This document shows positions 41,073 to 49,591 of a stretch of DNA of 64,000 nucleotides, one piece after another. The position numbers were made by a program, and so were the translations under genes. Numbering within the stretch: position 1 is the stretch's first letter; each line of letters begins with the position of its first letter. The notes under the pieces were generated by a model. That model had not been told where the DNA came from. It worked only from the letters and a program-made list of their open reading frames with translations, and made no database searches. The stretch is from JAICMB01 sp035295125 (GTDB lineage: Bacteria > Acidobacteriota > Terriglobia > Bryobacterales > Bryobacteraceae): contig DATGJP010000107.1 of NCBI GenBank assembly GCA_035295125.1, positions 124,001 to 188,000 of the forward strand. The letters are read 5' to 3'.

Positions 41073-44000
41073 GCGATAATTCACCGGAACGCGCAGGGGC
41101 TCGAACTGCGCAGCCTCAAAAAAATGAACTCGTTGTGCTCGGGCAGAACGGCACGGAGCCCGTTCAAGACGCGCCAATGGATCGGCCTGCGCTCGATCTG
41201 GCGAAGATCAAAGCGCTGCTCGACAAGGGCGAGGGGCCGAAGTTTTGGCGCGGACTCGAAGATCTGGCCGATACCGCCGAAGTCCGTCAATTCCTCGACG
41301 ACGAATTTCCGGACCGCCGCCCCGACTGGGTCGAGCCCGCGAACCGCCGCAAGTTTCTCAAGATCATGGGTGCGTCGCTCGGCCTGGCGGGTCTGGCGGC
41401 ATGTACCAAGCAGCCCAAGGAACTAATCGTTCCCTACGTTCGCCAGCCCGAGGACATCGTTCCCGGCAAGCCGCTGTTCTTTGCCACCGCCATGGAGTTT
41501 GCCGGTTCCGCTACTGGCCTCCTGGTCCGCAATAACGAGGGTCATCCCACCAAGATCGAGGGCAATCCCGACCATCCCGGCAGCCTGGGCGCTTCGGACT
41601 ACTTCAACCAGGCATCTTTGCTCACGATGTACGACCCCGACCGGTCGCAGAACATTCTGTATAACGGGGCGATCACCGGATGGGTCAATTTTGAATCCGC
41701 GGTCACCAGGATTCGCGGCGACCAGGTTCAGAAGGGCGGCGCCGGGGTGCGTGTTCTGACCGAGACGGTTCTCTCGCCGACCTTCGCCGCGCAGATGAAA
41801 GCGCTGCAAACCGCGATGCCGCAGATGAAGTGGCATCAGTACGAGCCGGCGGCGCGGGTAGGCAGCTCCGGTGGCGCGGCAGCCGCGTTTGGGCGCCCGG
41901 TGAATACGATTTACGCGTTCGACAAGGCTGACGTTGTGGTCGCGCTCGATGCCGATTTCCTGGCTAGCGGCCCTGGCAATCTCCGCCACGCGCACGATTT
42001 CGCGAGCCGCCGCAGCGTTTACACGAACATTGCCAAGACAGAGCAGCCCAAGGAAAACCGGCAGGAAGGTTACCAGCCCGGACCAGATGCGCCCCTGCGC
42101 AACCAGGCTGCGGAGCACGTAGAACACGACAACAGCCCCCTGCAGACACCCCCGCAGGTGGCGCCCGAAGGCGTGCCGCTGGATCAGATCACGCAGAACC
42201 GTTTATATGTTGTCGAGCCCTGCCCGAGTCCGACCGGCAGCATGGCGGATCACCGCTATCCGCTGCAGGCGGGCCAGGTGCTGGAGTTCGCGCGGCAGCT
42301 TGCAGCGGCACTCAACGGCGGCAGCGCCCAGGCGCCATCGGGTCTTCAAGGACCGGCGGCAAAAGCTTTCCAGGATATTCCGGCCATTGCCCGCGACCTG
42401 AAAGCGCACTCCGGAACAAGCATCGTGATCGCTGGTGAATTCCAGCCCGCCGAAGTTCACGCGCTCGCTCACGCCATGAATGCGGCCCTCGGCAATGTCG
42501 GCAAAACGGTCAGCTATACCGAGGCCATCGAAGGCAACCCGGTGGATCAGATGCAGTCGCTCAAGGATCTGGTTGCTGATCTGAACGCCGGAAAGGTCGA
42601 AGCTTTGTTCATCCTCGGCGGGAACCCGGTTTACAACGCGCCGGTGGACTTGAATTTCAAGAACGCGCTTGGCAAGGCAAAATGGAGCATGCATCTTGCG
42701 CTTTACCGGAACGAGACATCTGAGCTTTGCCACTGGCATATTCCGGCCGCGCATTATCTCGAGTCCTGGAGCGACACGCGCGGTTTTGACGGCACCACGA
42801 GCATCGTGCAGCCGCTGATCGCGCCGATGTACGATGGCAAGACCTCGCACGAGATCCTGTCGGTCCTGGGCCAGCAGACGGAAACGTCGCCGTACACCAT
42901 CGTCAAGAAATACTGGTCCGATAGCCTGCCGGGCGCCGACTTTGAAACCCGGTGGCAGACCTGGCTACACGACGGCGTTATTCCTAACACGGCGGCAGCC
43001 GCGGTCACAGTGGCCGCCAAAGCGCCGGCCGCGGGCGCCAGTTCCAACCCGCAGGGAATTGAGGTCATCATCCGTCCCGATCCCACGATCTGGGATGGAA
43101 CGTTTACCAACAACTCCTGGCTGCAGGAGCTGCCGAAGCCCGCGACGAAGACCGTCTGGGACAACGCGGTCCTCATGAACCCGTCAACAGCCCAGCAACT
43201 CGGAGTGACGGAGCAGGACCTGGTGCAGGTGAGCTATCGTGGTCAGGCCGTCACGGGACCTGCCGCGCTGGTTCCCGGTCACGCACCGAATGCCGTAACC
43301 GTCCACATGGGCTACGGCCGGTGGCGTTCGGGCCATATCACGAACAACATCGGCCACAATGCATTCCTGCTACAAACCTCGGATGCCCCGGGCGGCGGCT
43401 ACGGCGGCGAGGTCAAAAAAGCGGGCGGCAAATACCTGCTCGCGGCTTCCCAGCATGCCCAGACGATGGAGGAGCGTGAGCCGATCCGTATCGCCACACT
43501 GGAAGAGTTTAAAAAGAACGCGGAGTTCGTAACCGAGAAAGATAAACCGATCCCGAAATGGATGACCCTGTATCCCGACTACGCGTACGAGGGCTACAAA
43601 TGGGGCATGTCCATCGACCTGAACAAGTGCGTTGGATGCAGCAACTGTACGACGGCGTGCTATGCCGAGAACAATATCGCGGTGGTCGGCAAGGACCAGG
43701 TATCGCGCGGACGCATCATGCAATGGATTCGCGTCGACCGCTATTTCAAAGGCAACTGGGACAACCCGGAGCTATATTATCAGCCGCTCGCTTGCGTGAT
43801 GTGCGAGAACGCGCCGTGCGAGCTGGTTTGCCCGGTGGCTGCAACGGTTCACAGCGGCGAGGGTATCAACCAGATGGTGTACAACCGCTGCGTTGGGACG
43901 CGCTACTGCTCCAACAACTGCCCGTATAAAGTACGGCGCTTCAATTTCTACCTGTTCTCGGATTGGGACACGCAAAGCTACTACCCGATGCGCAATCCCA

Positions 44001-44308
44001 ACGTCACAGTCCGCAGCCGCGGTGTGATGGAAAAATGCAGCTACTGCATACAGCGCATCAACTCGGCGAAGATCACGGCTGAAATCGAAAACCGGCGCGT
44101 CCAGGACGGCGAAATCGTTCCCGCTTGCGCCCAGGCGTGCCCCACGCGCGCCATCGTGTTCGGCGATGTAAACGATCCGAACAGCCAGGTAGCCAAACTT
44201 AAAGCTCAAGTGCGCGATTACGGTTTGCTCGAAGAGTTGAACACAAGGCCGCGGACCACCTATCTGGGCCGCTTGCGCAATCCGAATCCGGAAATCGAGA
44301 AGGGATAA
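41069..44308 (+). CDS. actB: Alternative complex III, iron-sulfur/molybdopterin-like subunit ActB
   Basis: A 1079-residue fusion. It starts with a Tat-like element (RRKFLKIMGASLGLAGLAAC), followed by a molybdopterin-oxidoreductase-like region to about residue 780 that lacks an obvious metal ligand, as in other ActB proteins. The C-terminal quarter is a four-cluster ferredoxin-like domain: CVGCSNCTTAC, CVMCENAPCELVC, CVGTRYCSNNCPY and CSYCIQRI with CAQACPTRAI. It is thought to pass electrons from the quinol site to ActA. I use ATG 41069 (overlap with the actA stop); the longer start at 41060 lies in actA. Confidence 0.9.
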   Translation: MSDNSPERAGARTAQPQKNELVVLGQNGTEPVQDAPMDRPALDLAKIKALLDKGEGPKFWRGLEDLADTAEVRQFLDDEFPDRRPDWVEPANRRKFLKIMGASLGLAGLAACTKQPKELIVPYVRQPEDIVPGKPLFFATAMEFAGSATGLLVRNNEGHPTKIEGNPDHPGSLGASDYFNQASLLTMYDPDRSQNILYNGAITGWVNFESAVTRIRGDQVQKGGAGVRVLTETVLSPTFAAQMKALQTAMPQMKWHQYEPAARVGSSGGAAAAFGRPVNTIYAFDKADVVVALDADFLASGPGNLRHAHDFASRRSVYTNIAKTEQPKENRQEGYQPGPDAPLRNQAAEHVEHDNSPLQTPPQVAPEGVPLDQITQNRLYVVEPCPSPTGSMADHRYPLQAGQVLEFARQLAAALNGGSAQAPSGLQGPAAKAFQDIPAIARDLKAHSGTSIVIAGEFQPAEVHALAHAMNAALGNVGKTVSYTEAIEGNPVDQMQSLKDLVADLNAGKVEALFILGGNPVYNAPVDLNFKNALGKAKWSMHLALYRNETSELCHWHIPAAHYLESWSDTRGFDGTTSIVQPLIAPMYDGKTSHEILSVLGQQTETSPYTIVKKYWSDSLPGADFETRWQTWLHDGVIPNTAAAAVTVAAKAPAAGASSNPQGIEVIIRPDPTIWDGTFTNNSWLQELPKPATKTVWDNAVLMNPSTAQQLGVTEQDLVQVSYRGQAVTGPAALVPGHAPNAVTVHMGYGRWRSGHITNNIGHNAFLLQTSDAPGGGYGGEVKKAGGKYLLAASQHAQTMEEREPIRIATLEEFKKNAEFVTEKDKPIPKWMTLYPDYAYEGYKWGMSIDLNKCVGCSNCTTACYAENNIAVVGKDQVSRGRIMQWIRVDRYFKGNWDNPELYYQPLACVMCENAPCELVCPVAATVHSGEGINQMVYNRCVGTRYCSNNCPYKVRRFNFYLFSDWDTQSYYPMRNPNVTVRSRGVMEKCSYCIQRINSAKITAEIENRRVQDGEIVPACAQACPTRAIVFGDVNDPNSQVAKLKAQVRDYGLLEELNTRPRTTYLGRLRNPNPEIEKG

Positions 44309-44312
44309 GCAG

Positions 44313-45740
44313 GTGAAGAAAACCGAAGAGATAGGATTCGATTTCGTCGAAAAGGATGCTCCAGATCCTGGTCCTACCAAGGTCGTAGGACCGGGCTACG
44401 ATTTCGGCAAAATCACCGACAAGATCGGCAACATCCCGCTGTTGCCGCTGACGAAGCTGCCGCGGCAGTTCTACATCGCGATGACCCTCGGCTTCCTGAT
44501 TATGCAGGGATTGCTGATGGGCATGTACATGCTCTTCTTCGTCGGCGTTGGCGTGTGGGGCATCATGATCCCCGTTGCCTGGGGATTTGCGATCGTCAAC
44601 TTCGTGTGGTGGATCGGTATTGGTCACGCGGGCACGCTCATATCTGCCATTTTGTTGTTATTACGACAGGACTGGCGAACGTCAATTAACCGATTCGCGG
44701 AATCGATGACGTTGTTTGCCGTCATGCAGGCTGGTATGTTCCCGGTGCTGCACACCGGCCGTCCCTGGCTCGCTTACTGGCTGCTTCCCTATCCGAATTC
44801 GATGTGGCTGTGGCCGCAGCCGCGCAGTCCGCTGGTGTGGGACGTTTTCGCGGTTTCCACGTACTTCACGGTCTCCTTATTGTTCTGGTACACCGGCCTG
44901 GTGCCTGACATGGCGACCATGCGCGACAAGGCCGTCAACCCCATCGTCAAGAAAATCTACGGAGTCTTGAGTTTAGGTTGGCGCGGCGCCGCGCGGCACT
45001 GGTCCCGCTACGCTATGGCGTACCTCTGCCTGGGCGGCCTGGCGACGCCCCTGGTGCTCTCGGTTCACACCGTGGTCAGCTTCGACTTTGCGATTTCGCT
45101 GGTTCCCGGCTGGCACACGACGTTCTTCCCGCCTTATTTCGTTGCGGGCGCCATTTACTCCGGGTTTGCGATGGTGCTGACGCTGGCCATTCCCGCACGC
45201 AAATGGCTGCACCTCGAAGATGTCATCACGATGCGCCACCTCGATTGCATGGGCAAGCTTATGCTCGCGACCGGCTGCATCGTAGCGTACGCGTACATTA
45301 TGGAAGCGTTCATGGCAGGCTACAGCGGCGACTTCTACGAAAACTTCATGTGGAAGAATCGCGCGAGCGGCCCGTATGGACCGTTCTACATGCTGCTGAT
45401 TACGTGCAACATCATCCTGCCGCAGTTCCTGTGGTCGAAGCGGGTTCGGTTGAGCATTCCATTGTTGTTCATTGAATCGATCATCGTGAACATCGGTATG
45501 TGGCTGGAACGCTTTGTTATCGTCATTACGAGTTTGCATCGCGATTTTCTGCCGTCGTCCTGGGGTATGTACTATCCGACGGTTTGGGACTGGGCGGTTT
45601 TCATCGGCACCATGGGTTTCTTCGTATTCCTGATGTGCTGGTTCCTGCGCCTGCTCCCGGCAATTCCGATTTTCGAAATGCGTGAAGTGCTGCATCATCT
45701 TCCGGAAGAACCGAAGTTGGTGCCGCAGCATATTAAATAG
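44313..45740 (+). CDS. actC: Alternative complex III, NrfD-like membrane subunit ActC
   Basis: A 475-residue polytopic protein of the NrfD/PsrC family with about ten spans, starting at GTG 44313, with AAGGG upstream. Characteristic are the WWIGIGHAGTLISAILLLLR segment near the first spans and the conserved HTVVSFDFAISLVPGWHTTF stretch that forms part of the quinol-binding site on the periplasmic side. It is paired with the paralogous ActF. It begins 4 bp after actB and ends 3 bp before actD, so the operon is compact. Confidence 0.9.
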   Translation: MKKTEEIGFDFVEKDAPDPGPTKVVGPGYDFGKITDKIGNIPLLPLTKLPRQFYIAMTLGFLIMQGLLMGMYMLFFVGVGVWGIMIPVAWGFAIVNFVWWIGIGHAGTLISAILLLLRQDWRTSINRFAESMTLFAVMQAGMFPVLHTGRPWLAYWLLPYPNSMWLWPQPRSPLVWDVFAVSTYFTVSLLFWYTGLVPDMATMRDKAVNPIVKKIYGVLSLGWRGAARHWSRYAMAYLCLGGLATPLVLSVHTVVSFDFAISLVPGWHTTFFPPYFVAGAIYSGFAMVLTLAIPARKWLHLEDVITMRHLDCMGKLMLATGCIVAYAYIMEAFMAGYSGDFYENFMWKNRASGPYGPFYMLLITCNIILPQFLWSKRVRLSIPLLFIESIIVNIGMWLERFVIVITSLHRDFLPSSWGMYYPTVWDWAVFIGTMGFFVFLMCWFLRLLPAIPIFEMREVLHHLPEEPKLVPQHIK

Positions 45741-45743
45741 CGT

Positions 45744-46310
45744 ATGAGCGGGCATACCGATCCAAAAGAGCTAGGGCAGGGCATGCACGGCGTGATGGCC
45801 GAGTTCCATCACGGCGAGGAACTCGTCAAGGCGGCGCATCGCGCCTTTTCGGCGGGCTTCCGCAAAATGGAGGGCTACTCGCCGCTGCCGGTGGAAGGGC
45901 TAAGCGAAGCTCTTGGCTTCAAACGGCACTTTGTATCGCTGGTCATTTTGATTGGCGGTCTGTGTGGATGCACCGGCGGGTTCACGCTGATGTGGTGGAT
46001 GAGCGTCGTCGCCTATGCGCACAACGTCGCCGGCCACCCGATGAATAGCTGGCCGCAGTACATTCCGCCGACTTTCGAATGCACCATTCTGTTGGCGGCA
46101 TTGTCGGCGGTATTGGGGATGTTCGCGATGAACGGGCTGCCGCAGCCGTATCACCCGGTTTTCAACGTGAAGGAGTTTGCGGAGCGGGCATCGCGGGACC
46201 GTTTTTTCCTGGTGATTGAAGCGGAAGATCCGCTGTTCGATTTGGAGAAGACCCGGACGTTCATGCAGGCTGAGCTGGAGCCCATGGGAGTGTACGATGT
46301 CGAGAATTAG
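45744..46310 (+). CDS. actD: Alternative complex III subunit ActD (DUF3341-like)
   Basis: A 188-residue protein. The segment VMAEFHHGEELVKAAHRAFS followed by GYSPLPVEGLSEAL is typical of the DUF3341/ActD group. It has two membrane spans (LVILIGGLCGCTGGFTLMWW and TILLAALSAVLGMFAMNGL) and a short C-terminal domain containing DRFFLVIEAEDPLFD. In the known structures ActD is a peripheral stabilising membrane subunit without cofactor. Its last 14 bp overlap the start of actE. Confidence 0.88.
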   Translation: MSGHTDPKELGQGMHGVMAEFHHGEELVKAAHRAFSAGFRKMEGYSPLPVEGLSEALGFKRHFVSLVILIGGLCGCTGGFTLMWWMSVVAYAHNVAGHPMNSWPQYIPPTFECTILLAALSAVLGMFAMNGLPQPYHPVFNVKEFAERASRDRFFLVIEAEDPLFDLEKTRTFMQAELEPMGVYDVEN

Positions 46311-47151
46311 CCGGTGGGGCGGGTTTTCAACCCGCGGCGGGTTTGTAACCCGCCGAGCGCCGGTTTCAAACCGGCGCGCAGGATTCAATCCTGCCTTACT
46401 CGCGCTCGGACTCGCGCTGGCGGCACTGACGGCCTGCCGCCAGGACATGCACAACCAGCCCAAGTACAAGCCCTACGTCGAAAGCGATTTCTTCGCGGAT
46501 CATCGTTCCGAACGCCCACAGGTCCCCGGGACGGTGGCGCGCGGCCATCTCCGCATCGACGAGGCCCGTTACCAGGGACGCGTCAACAACGCTGACATCG
46601 ACTACTTCCCGATTCCGATCGCGCGCGCCGACATCGCCCGCGGCCAGGAGCGGTTCAACATATATTGCACTCCCTGTCATGGACGCCTGGGCGATGGCCG
46701 CGGTCTGGTCGTGATGCGGGGCTTTCATCAGCCGCCGTCGTATCACATCGATCGCTTGCGGACCGCCCCGGTAGGGCATTTTTACGACGTCATGACCAAC
46801 GGTTTCGGCGCCATGGCCAGCTATGCTTCCCGCGTTGCGCCCGACGACCGCTGGCGAATCGCCGCGTACATCCGGGCGCTGCAGTACAGCCAGGACCAGC
46901 AGCTCACGTCGATTCCGTCCGATCAGCAACAGTATCTCCAGCAGCACCCCGAAGAGCATCCGCTCTACGAGGGAACGCAGGTCATCAATACGGTGGCGAA
47001 CCCTGCGACGATTCAAGGCGTCGTGCCTGAGAACGGATTGCCCAATCCGCCGCCGAACGCTCCCGGTTATGGGCCGAGTCAAATCGGCAAACAAGAAGTG
47101 CCTGCTGCACAGCAGCCCCGAGGGGCACAGAGACAACCACCACAGCAATGA
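46297..47151 (+). CDS. actE: Alternative complex III, monohaem cytochrome c lipoprotein ActE
   Basis: A 284-residue protein with one haem site CTPCHG (near residue 124) and a later Met-containing NGFGAMASYASRVAP region for the sixth ligand. The signal peptide has lipobox LTAC after the hydrophobic core NPALLALGLALAA, so it is a lipoprotein, as usual for ActE. The charged N-region is unusually long, about 27 residues and Arg-rich (RWGGFSTRGGFVTRRAPVSN), because it is encoded by a run of four palindromes (46319-46394). The ATG at 46297 overlaps actD by 14 bp and is the only plausible in-frame start close by; a shorter non-ATG start after the repeats cannot be excluded. Confidence 0.82.
   Translation: MSRISRWGGFSTRGGFVTRRAPVSNRRAGFNPALLALGLALAALTACRQDMHNQPKYKPYVESDFFADHRSERPQVPGTVARGHLRIDEARYQGRVNNADIDYFPIPIARADIARGQERFNIYCTPCHGRLGDGRGLVVMRGFHQPPSYHIDRLRTAPVGHFYDVMTNGFGAMASYASRVAPDDRWRIAAYIRALQYSQDQQLTSIPSDQQQYLQQHPEEHPLYEGTQVINTVANPATIQGVVPENGLPNPPPNAPGYGPSQIGKQEVPAAQQPRGAQRQPPQQ
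46319..46394. repeat. Run of four palindromes inside actE (class II element)
   Basis: Four hairpins follow directly: GCGGGTT/AACCCGC (46319-46335), GGCGGGTT/AACCCGCC (46336-46354), GCGCCGGTTT/AAACCGGCGC (46357-46377) and GCAGGATT/AATCCTGC (46378-46394). Loops are 1-3 bases. Each arm ends in TT before the loop. The run is translated in frame within the signal-peptide N-region of ActE. Confidence 0.85.
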
Positions 47152-48332
47152 ACGCTACCGATTCCGTACGCCCGACATTCGACCGTCTTCAGAACACCAG
47201 CCTCATCATTGGGGTCCTTGGCATCATCGGTCTCGTTGCCGGGCTTTTCATGAATGCAACGCAATTCTTCCAATCGTATTTGTACGCCTACCTGTTTTGG
47301 GGCGGACTGGCGATCGGATCGCTCGGGATCATGCTCCTGCACAACGTCGTGGGCGGCAATTGGGGTGTCGTGATCCGGCGCATGTACGAAGCGGGCACGG
47401 GTACGTTGCCGATCGTTCTGATCGGGCTGATTCCGGTCCTGCTGGGCATGAAGACGCTTTACACCTGGACGAATCCCGCTACGCTCGGTGAAACGGCCCA
47501 TATCGGGTTCAAGGGCGCCTATCTGAGCACCTGGTTCTTCATCGTGCGATCACTTGCTTACATCGCAGTGTGGTTCTTTTGGGGTTATCGTCTCCTCGGC
47601 TGGTCAAGTGAACAGGATCGTACCGGCGATCCGGACCGGGCCATCTTTGGGCGCATGAAAGCCTTTAGCGCGCCGGGGCTCCTGATTTTCGCATTCACCA
47701 CGAGCTGGGCATTCATTGATTGGGTTATGTCGATCGAACCGAAATGGTACTCCACGGTTTTCCCGTGGTTATTCACGATCGGCGAGATGCTGCTGACGTT
47801 CGCGTTTCTAGTCGCTGTGCTGATTCTGCTAAGCCATCGCAAACCGTTTTCGGACGTTTTGAATTTCCAGCACTTCAATGATCTCGGAAACCTCATCCTG
47901 ACGTTCACGATGCTGTGGGCCTACATGATGCTTTCGCAATTCCTGATCCAGTGGTCCGAGAATCTGCCCGTGGAAATTCCGTGGTGGATCGAACGCTTTA
48001 GCAACGGGTGGGGATACATCGCTTTCTTCGTTGGCGTTTTCCACTTCTGCGTGCCGTTCTTCCTGCTCTTGATGCGCTTTGTGAAACGCAATCCCAAAAT
48101 TCTGTTCTGGGTAGCGATCTGGATGATCATCGTTCGGATCGTCGACGTTTTCTGGATTGTCATCCCGTCGTTCCGGCAGCCCTACTTGAGTGTGAGCTGG
48201 ATGGATCTGGTGGCGTTTATCGGTATCGGCGGCATCTGGATGGCCTTCTTCCTGTTCAACATGAAGAAGCGGCCGCTGCTTCCGATGCACGACCACAGAC
48301 TTGGCTTCCGGCCCCTGGAGAGTGAAGCGTAA
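47148..48332 (+). CDS. actF: Alternative complex III, NrfD-like membrane subunit ActF
   Basis: A 394-residue polytopic protein paralogous to ActC with about ten spans, for example TSLIIGVLGIIGLVAGLFM near the start and LIFAFTTSWAFIDWVMSIEP in the middle. NrfD-like subunits of ACIII form the transmembrane part with a putative proton pathway. Start overlaps the actE stop (ATGA, 47148-47151) and the stop shares one base with the next gene's start, so translation is coupled on both sides. Confidence 0.88.
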   Translation: MNATDSVRPTFDRLQNTSLIIGVLGIIGLVAGLFMNATQFFQSYLYAYLFWGGLAIGSLGIMLLHNVVGGNWGVVIRRMYEAGTGTLPIVLIGLIPVLLGMKTLYTWTNPATLGETAHIGFKGAYLSTWFFIVRSLAYIAVWFFWGYRLLGWSSEQDRTGDPDRAIFGRMKAFSAPGLLIFAFTTSWAFIDWVMSIEPKWYSTVFPWLFTIGEMLLTFAFLVAVLILLSHRKPFSDVLNFQHFNDLGNLILTFTMLWAYMMLSQFLIQWSENLPVEIPWWIERFSNGWGYIAFFVGVFHFCVPFFLLLMRFVKRNPKILFWVAIWMIIVRIVDVFWIVIPSFRQPYLSVSWMDLVAFIGIGGIWMAFFLFNMKKRPLLPMHDHRLGFRPLESEA

Positions 48333-48784
48333 TGGCGGAAGCAATGGAGCATCACGGCAACGGTTCCGGTAACGGCTCCGGGCACGAGCATCGCGAAGCC
48401 AACGTTAAGCTGATCGTCTATTCGAGCGTGGGTCTCGCCATCAGCGTAGTGATTGTCTGCGTGATCGTGTGGGGCATTTTTAAATTCTTCGAAGCGAACT
48501 CGGCACGCGAAGCAAGTTTCGTTCCGCCGGCCGTGGTGGTCGAGGAACTGCCTCCCGGCCCGAAACTGCAGGTTCATCCTTCCGAGGAGTTGCAGGACCT
48601 GCACGCCCGTGAGGAAAAGGTTCTGGGCACCTACGGTTGGGTGGATCAGAAACAGGGTCTCGTTCACATTCCCATTGACAAAGCTATGGACGCTGTAGCG
48701 GGCAAACTGCCGATGCGTCCGGAATCGACACCAGCAGCAAAGCCGCCGGCCAAACCCGCGGCGCCGGCAGCCCCGGCTCAGTAG
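48332..48784 (+). CDS. Membrane-anchored protein of the act-cox cluster, function unknown
   Basis: A 150-residue protein: a His/Gly-rich N-terminus (HHGNGSGNGSGHEH), one span at about 27-52 (LIVYSSVGLAISVVIVCVIV), a short periplasmic domain with VHPSEELQDLHAREEKVLGT and YGWVDQKQGLVHIPIDKAMD, then an Ala/Pro tail. The YGWVD-IPIDKAM segment looks conserved. Because it lies between actF and the SCO gene it may help assemble the oxidase or copper site. I recognise no named family and leave it unassigned. It overlaps actF by 1 bp and is 4 bp before the SCO gene. Confidence 0.65.
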   Translation: MAEAMEHHGNGSGNGSGHEHREANVKLIVYSSVGLAISVVIVCVIVWGIFKFFEANSAREASFVPPAVVVEELPPGPKLQVHPSEELQDLHAREEKVLGTYGWVDQKQGLVHIPIDKAMDAVAGKLPMRPESTPAAKPPAKPAAPAAPAQ

Positions 48785-48788
48785 AGGT

Positions 48789-49589
48789 ATGCGTATTAAA
48801 TTCTTGGCAGCGTTGGTTTCGGTGGTAGCGCTCGCGGCGGTTTGCTCCGCACAGCCCGGGTTGCCCGCCGCTTTCCAGAAGGTCGGCATCGATCAGAAGC
48901 TCAATGCGCAGATGCCGCTCGAAACCATTCTGGTCGACGAGAACGGCGGCACTGTGCGGCTCGGCCAGTATTTCAGCGATAAGCCAGTTGTTCTGGCGCT
49001 GGTCTATTATGCCTGCCCCATGCTCTGCAACATGGTGTTGAACGGAACCATCAGCGCGATGCAGGGCATGTCTCTCGATCCCGGCAAGGACTACGAACTC
49101 GTGGTGGTGAGCTTCGACGAGCGCGAGACGCCGCCGCTGGCCAAGGCCAAAAAAGAGAACTACGTCCGCAAGTACATCGAAGGCAATCGGCCCGACCCCT
49201 CGAAGGGCATGCACTTCCTGACCGGCAACGCCGTTGCGGTACGCAAAGTCGCCGAGGCCGTCGGCTTTCATTACGCCTGGGATTCGATGACCAATCAGTT
49301 TGCACACGCCAGCGGCATCATGGTCCTGACGCCGCAGGGCAAGGTCTCCAAATATTTCTACGGAATCAAATATGAACCGCGCGATCTGCGCCTGGGGCTG
49401 GTGGATGCCTCGGCGCGGAAGATCGGCTCTCCGGTCGACAAGATCCTGCTGTACTGCTACCACTACGATCCCGCTACTGGTAAATACGGTGTCGTGGTGA
49501 TGAACATCTTGCGCATCGGCGCCGCAGCGACGGTATTCGCACTGGGGCTTTTCATGATGGTCTGGATCAAACGCGAGAGGAAGGCATAA
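48789..49589 (+). CDS. SCO1/SenC-type copper-site assembly protein
   Basis: A 266-residue exported thioredoxin-fold protein. The copper motif is YYACPMLCN (Cys76, Cys80, CxxxC) with the later His in NQFAHASGIMVLT. The N-terminus is a signal peptide (LVSVVALAAVCSAQ) and a membrane span near the C-terminus (VFALGLFMMVWI) tethers it. SCO proteins deliver copper to the CuA centre of CoxB, whose gene follows 2 bp later. Confidence 0.88.
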   Translation: MRIKFLAALVSVVALAAVCSAQPGLPAAFQKVGIDQKLNAQMPLETILVDENGGTVRLGQYFSDKPVVLALVYYACPMLCNMVLNGTISAMQGMSLDPGKDYELVVVSFDERETPPLAKAKKENYVRKYIEGNRPDPSKGMHFLTGNAVAVRKVAEAVGFHYAWDSMTNQFAHASGIMVLTPQGKVSKYFYGIKYEPRDLRLGLVDASARKIGSPVDKILLYCYHYDPATGKYGVVVMNILRIGAAATVFALGLFMMVWIKRERKA

Positions 49590-49591
49590 CT

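Noticed and set aside
46319..46394. CRISPR array or terminator interpretation of the four palindromes
   Set aside because: The arms differ from each other, there are no spacers, and the run lies inside an open coding frame without a T-run.
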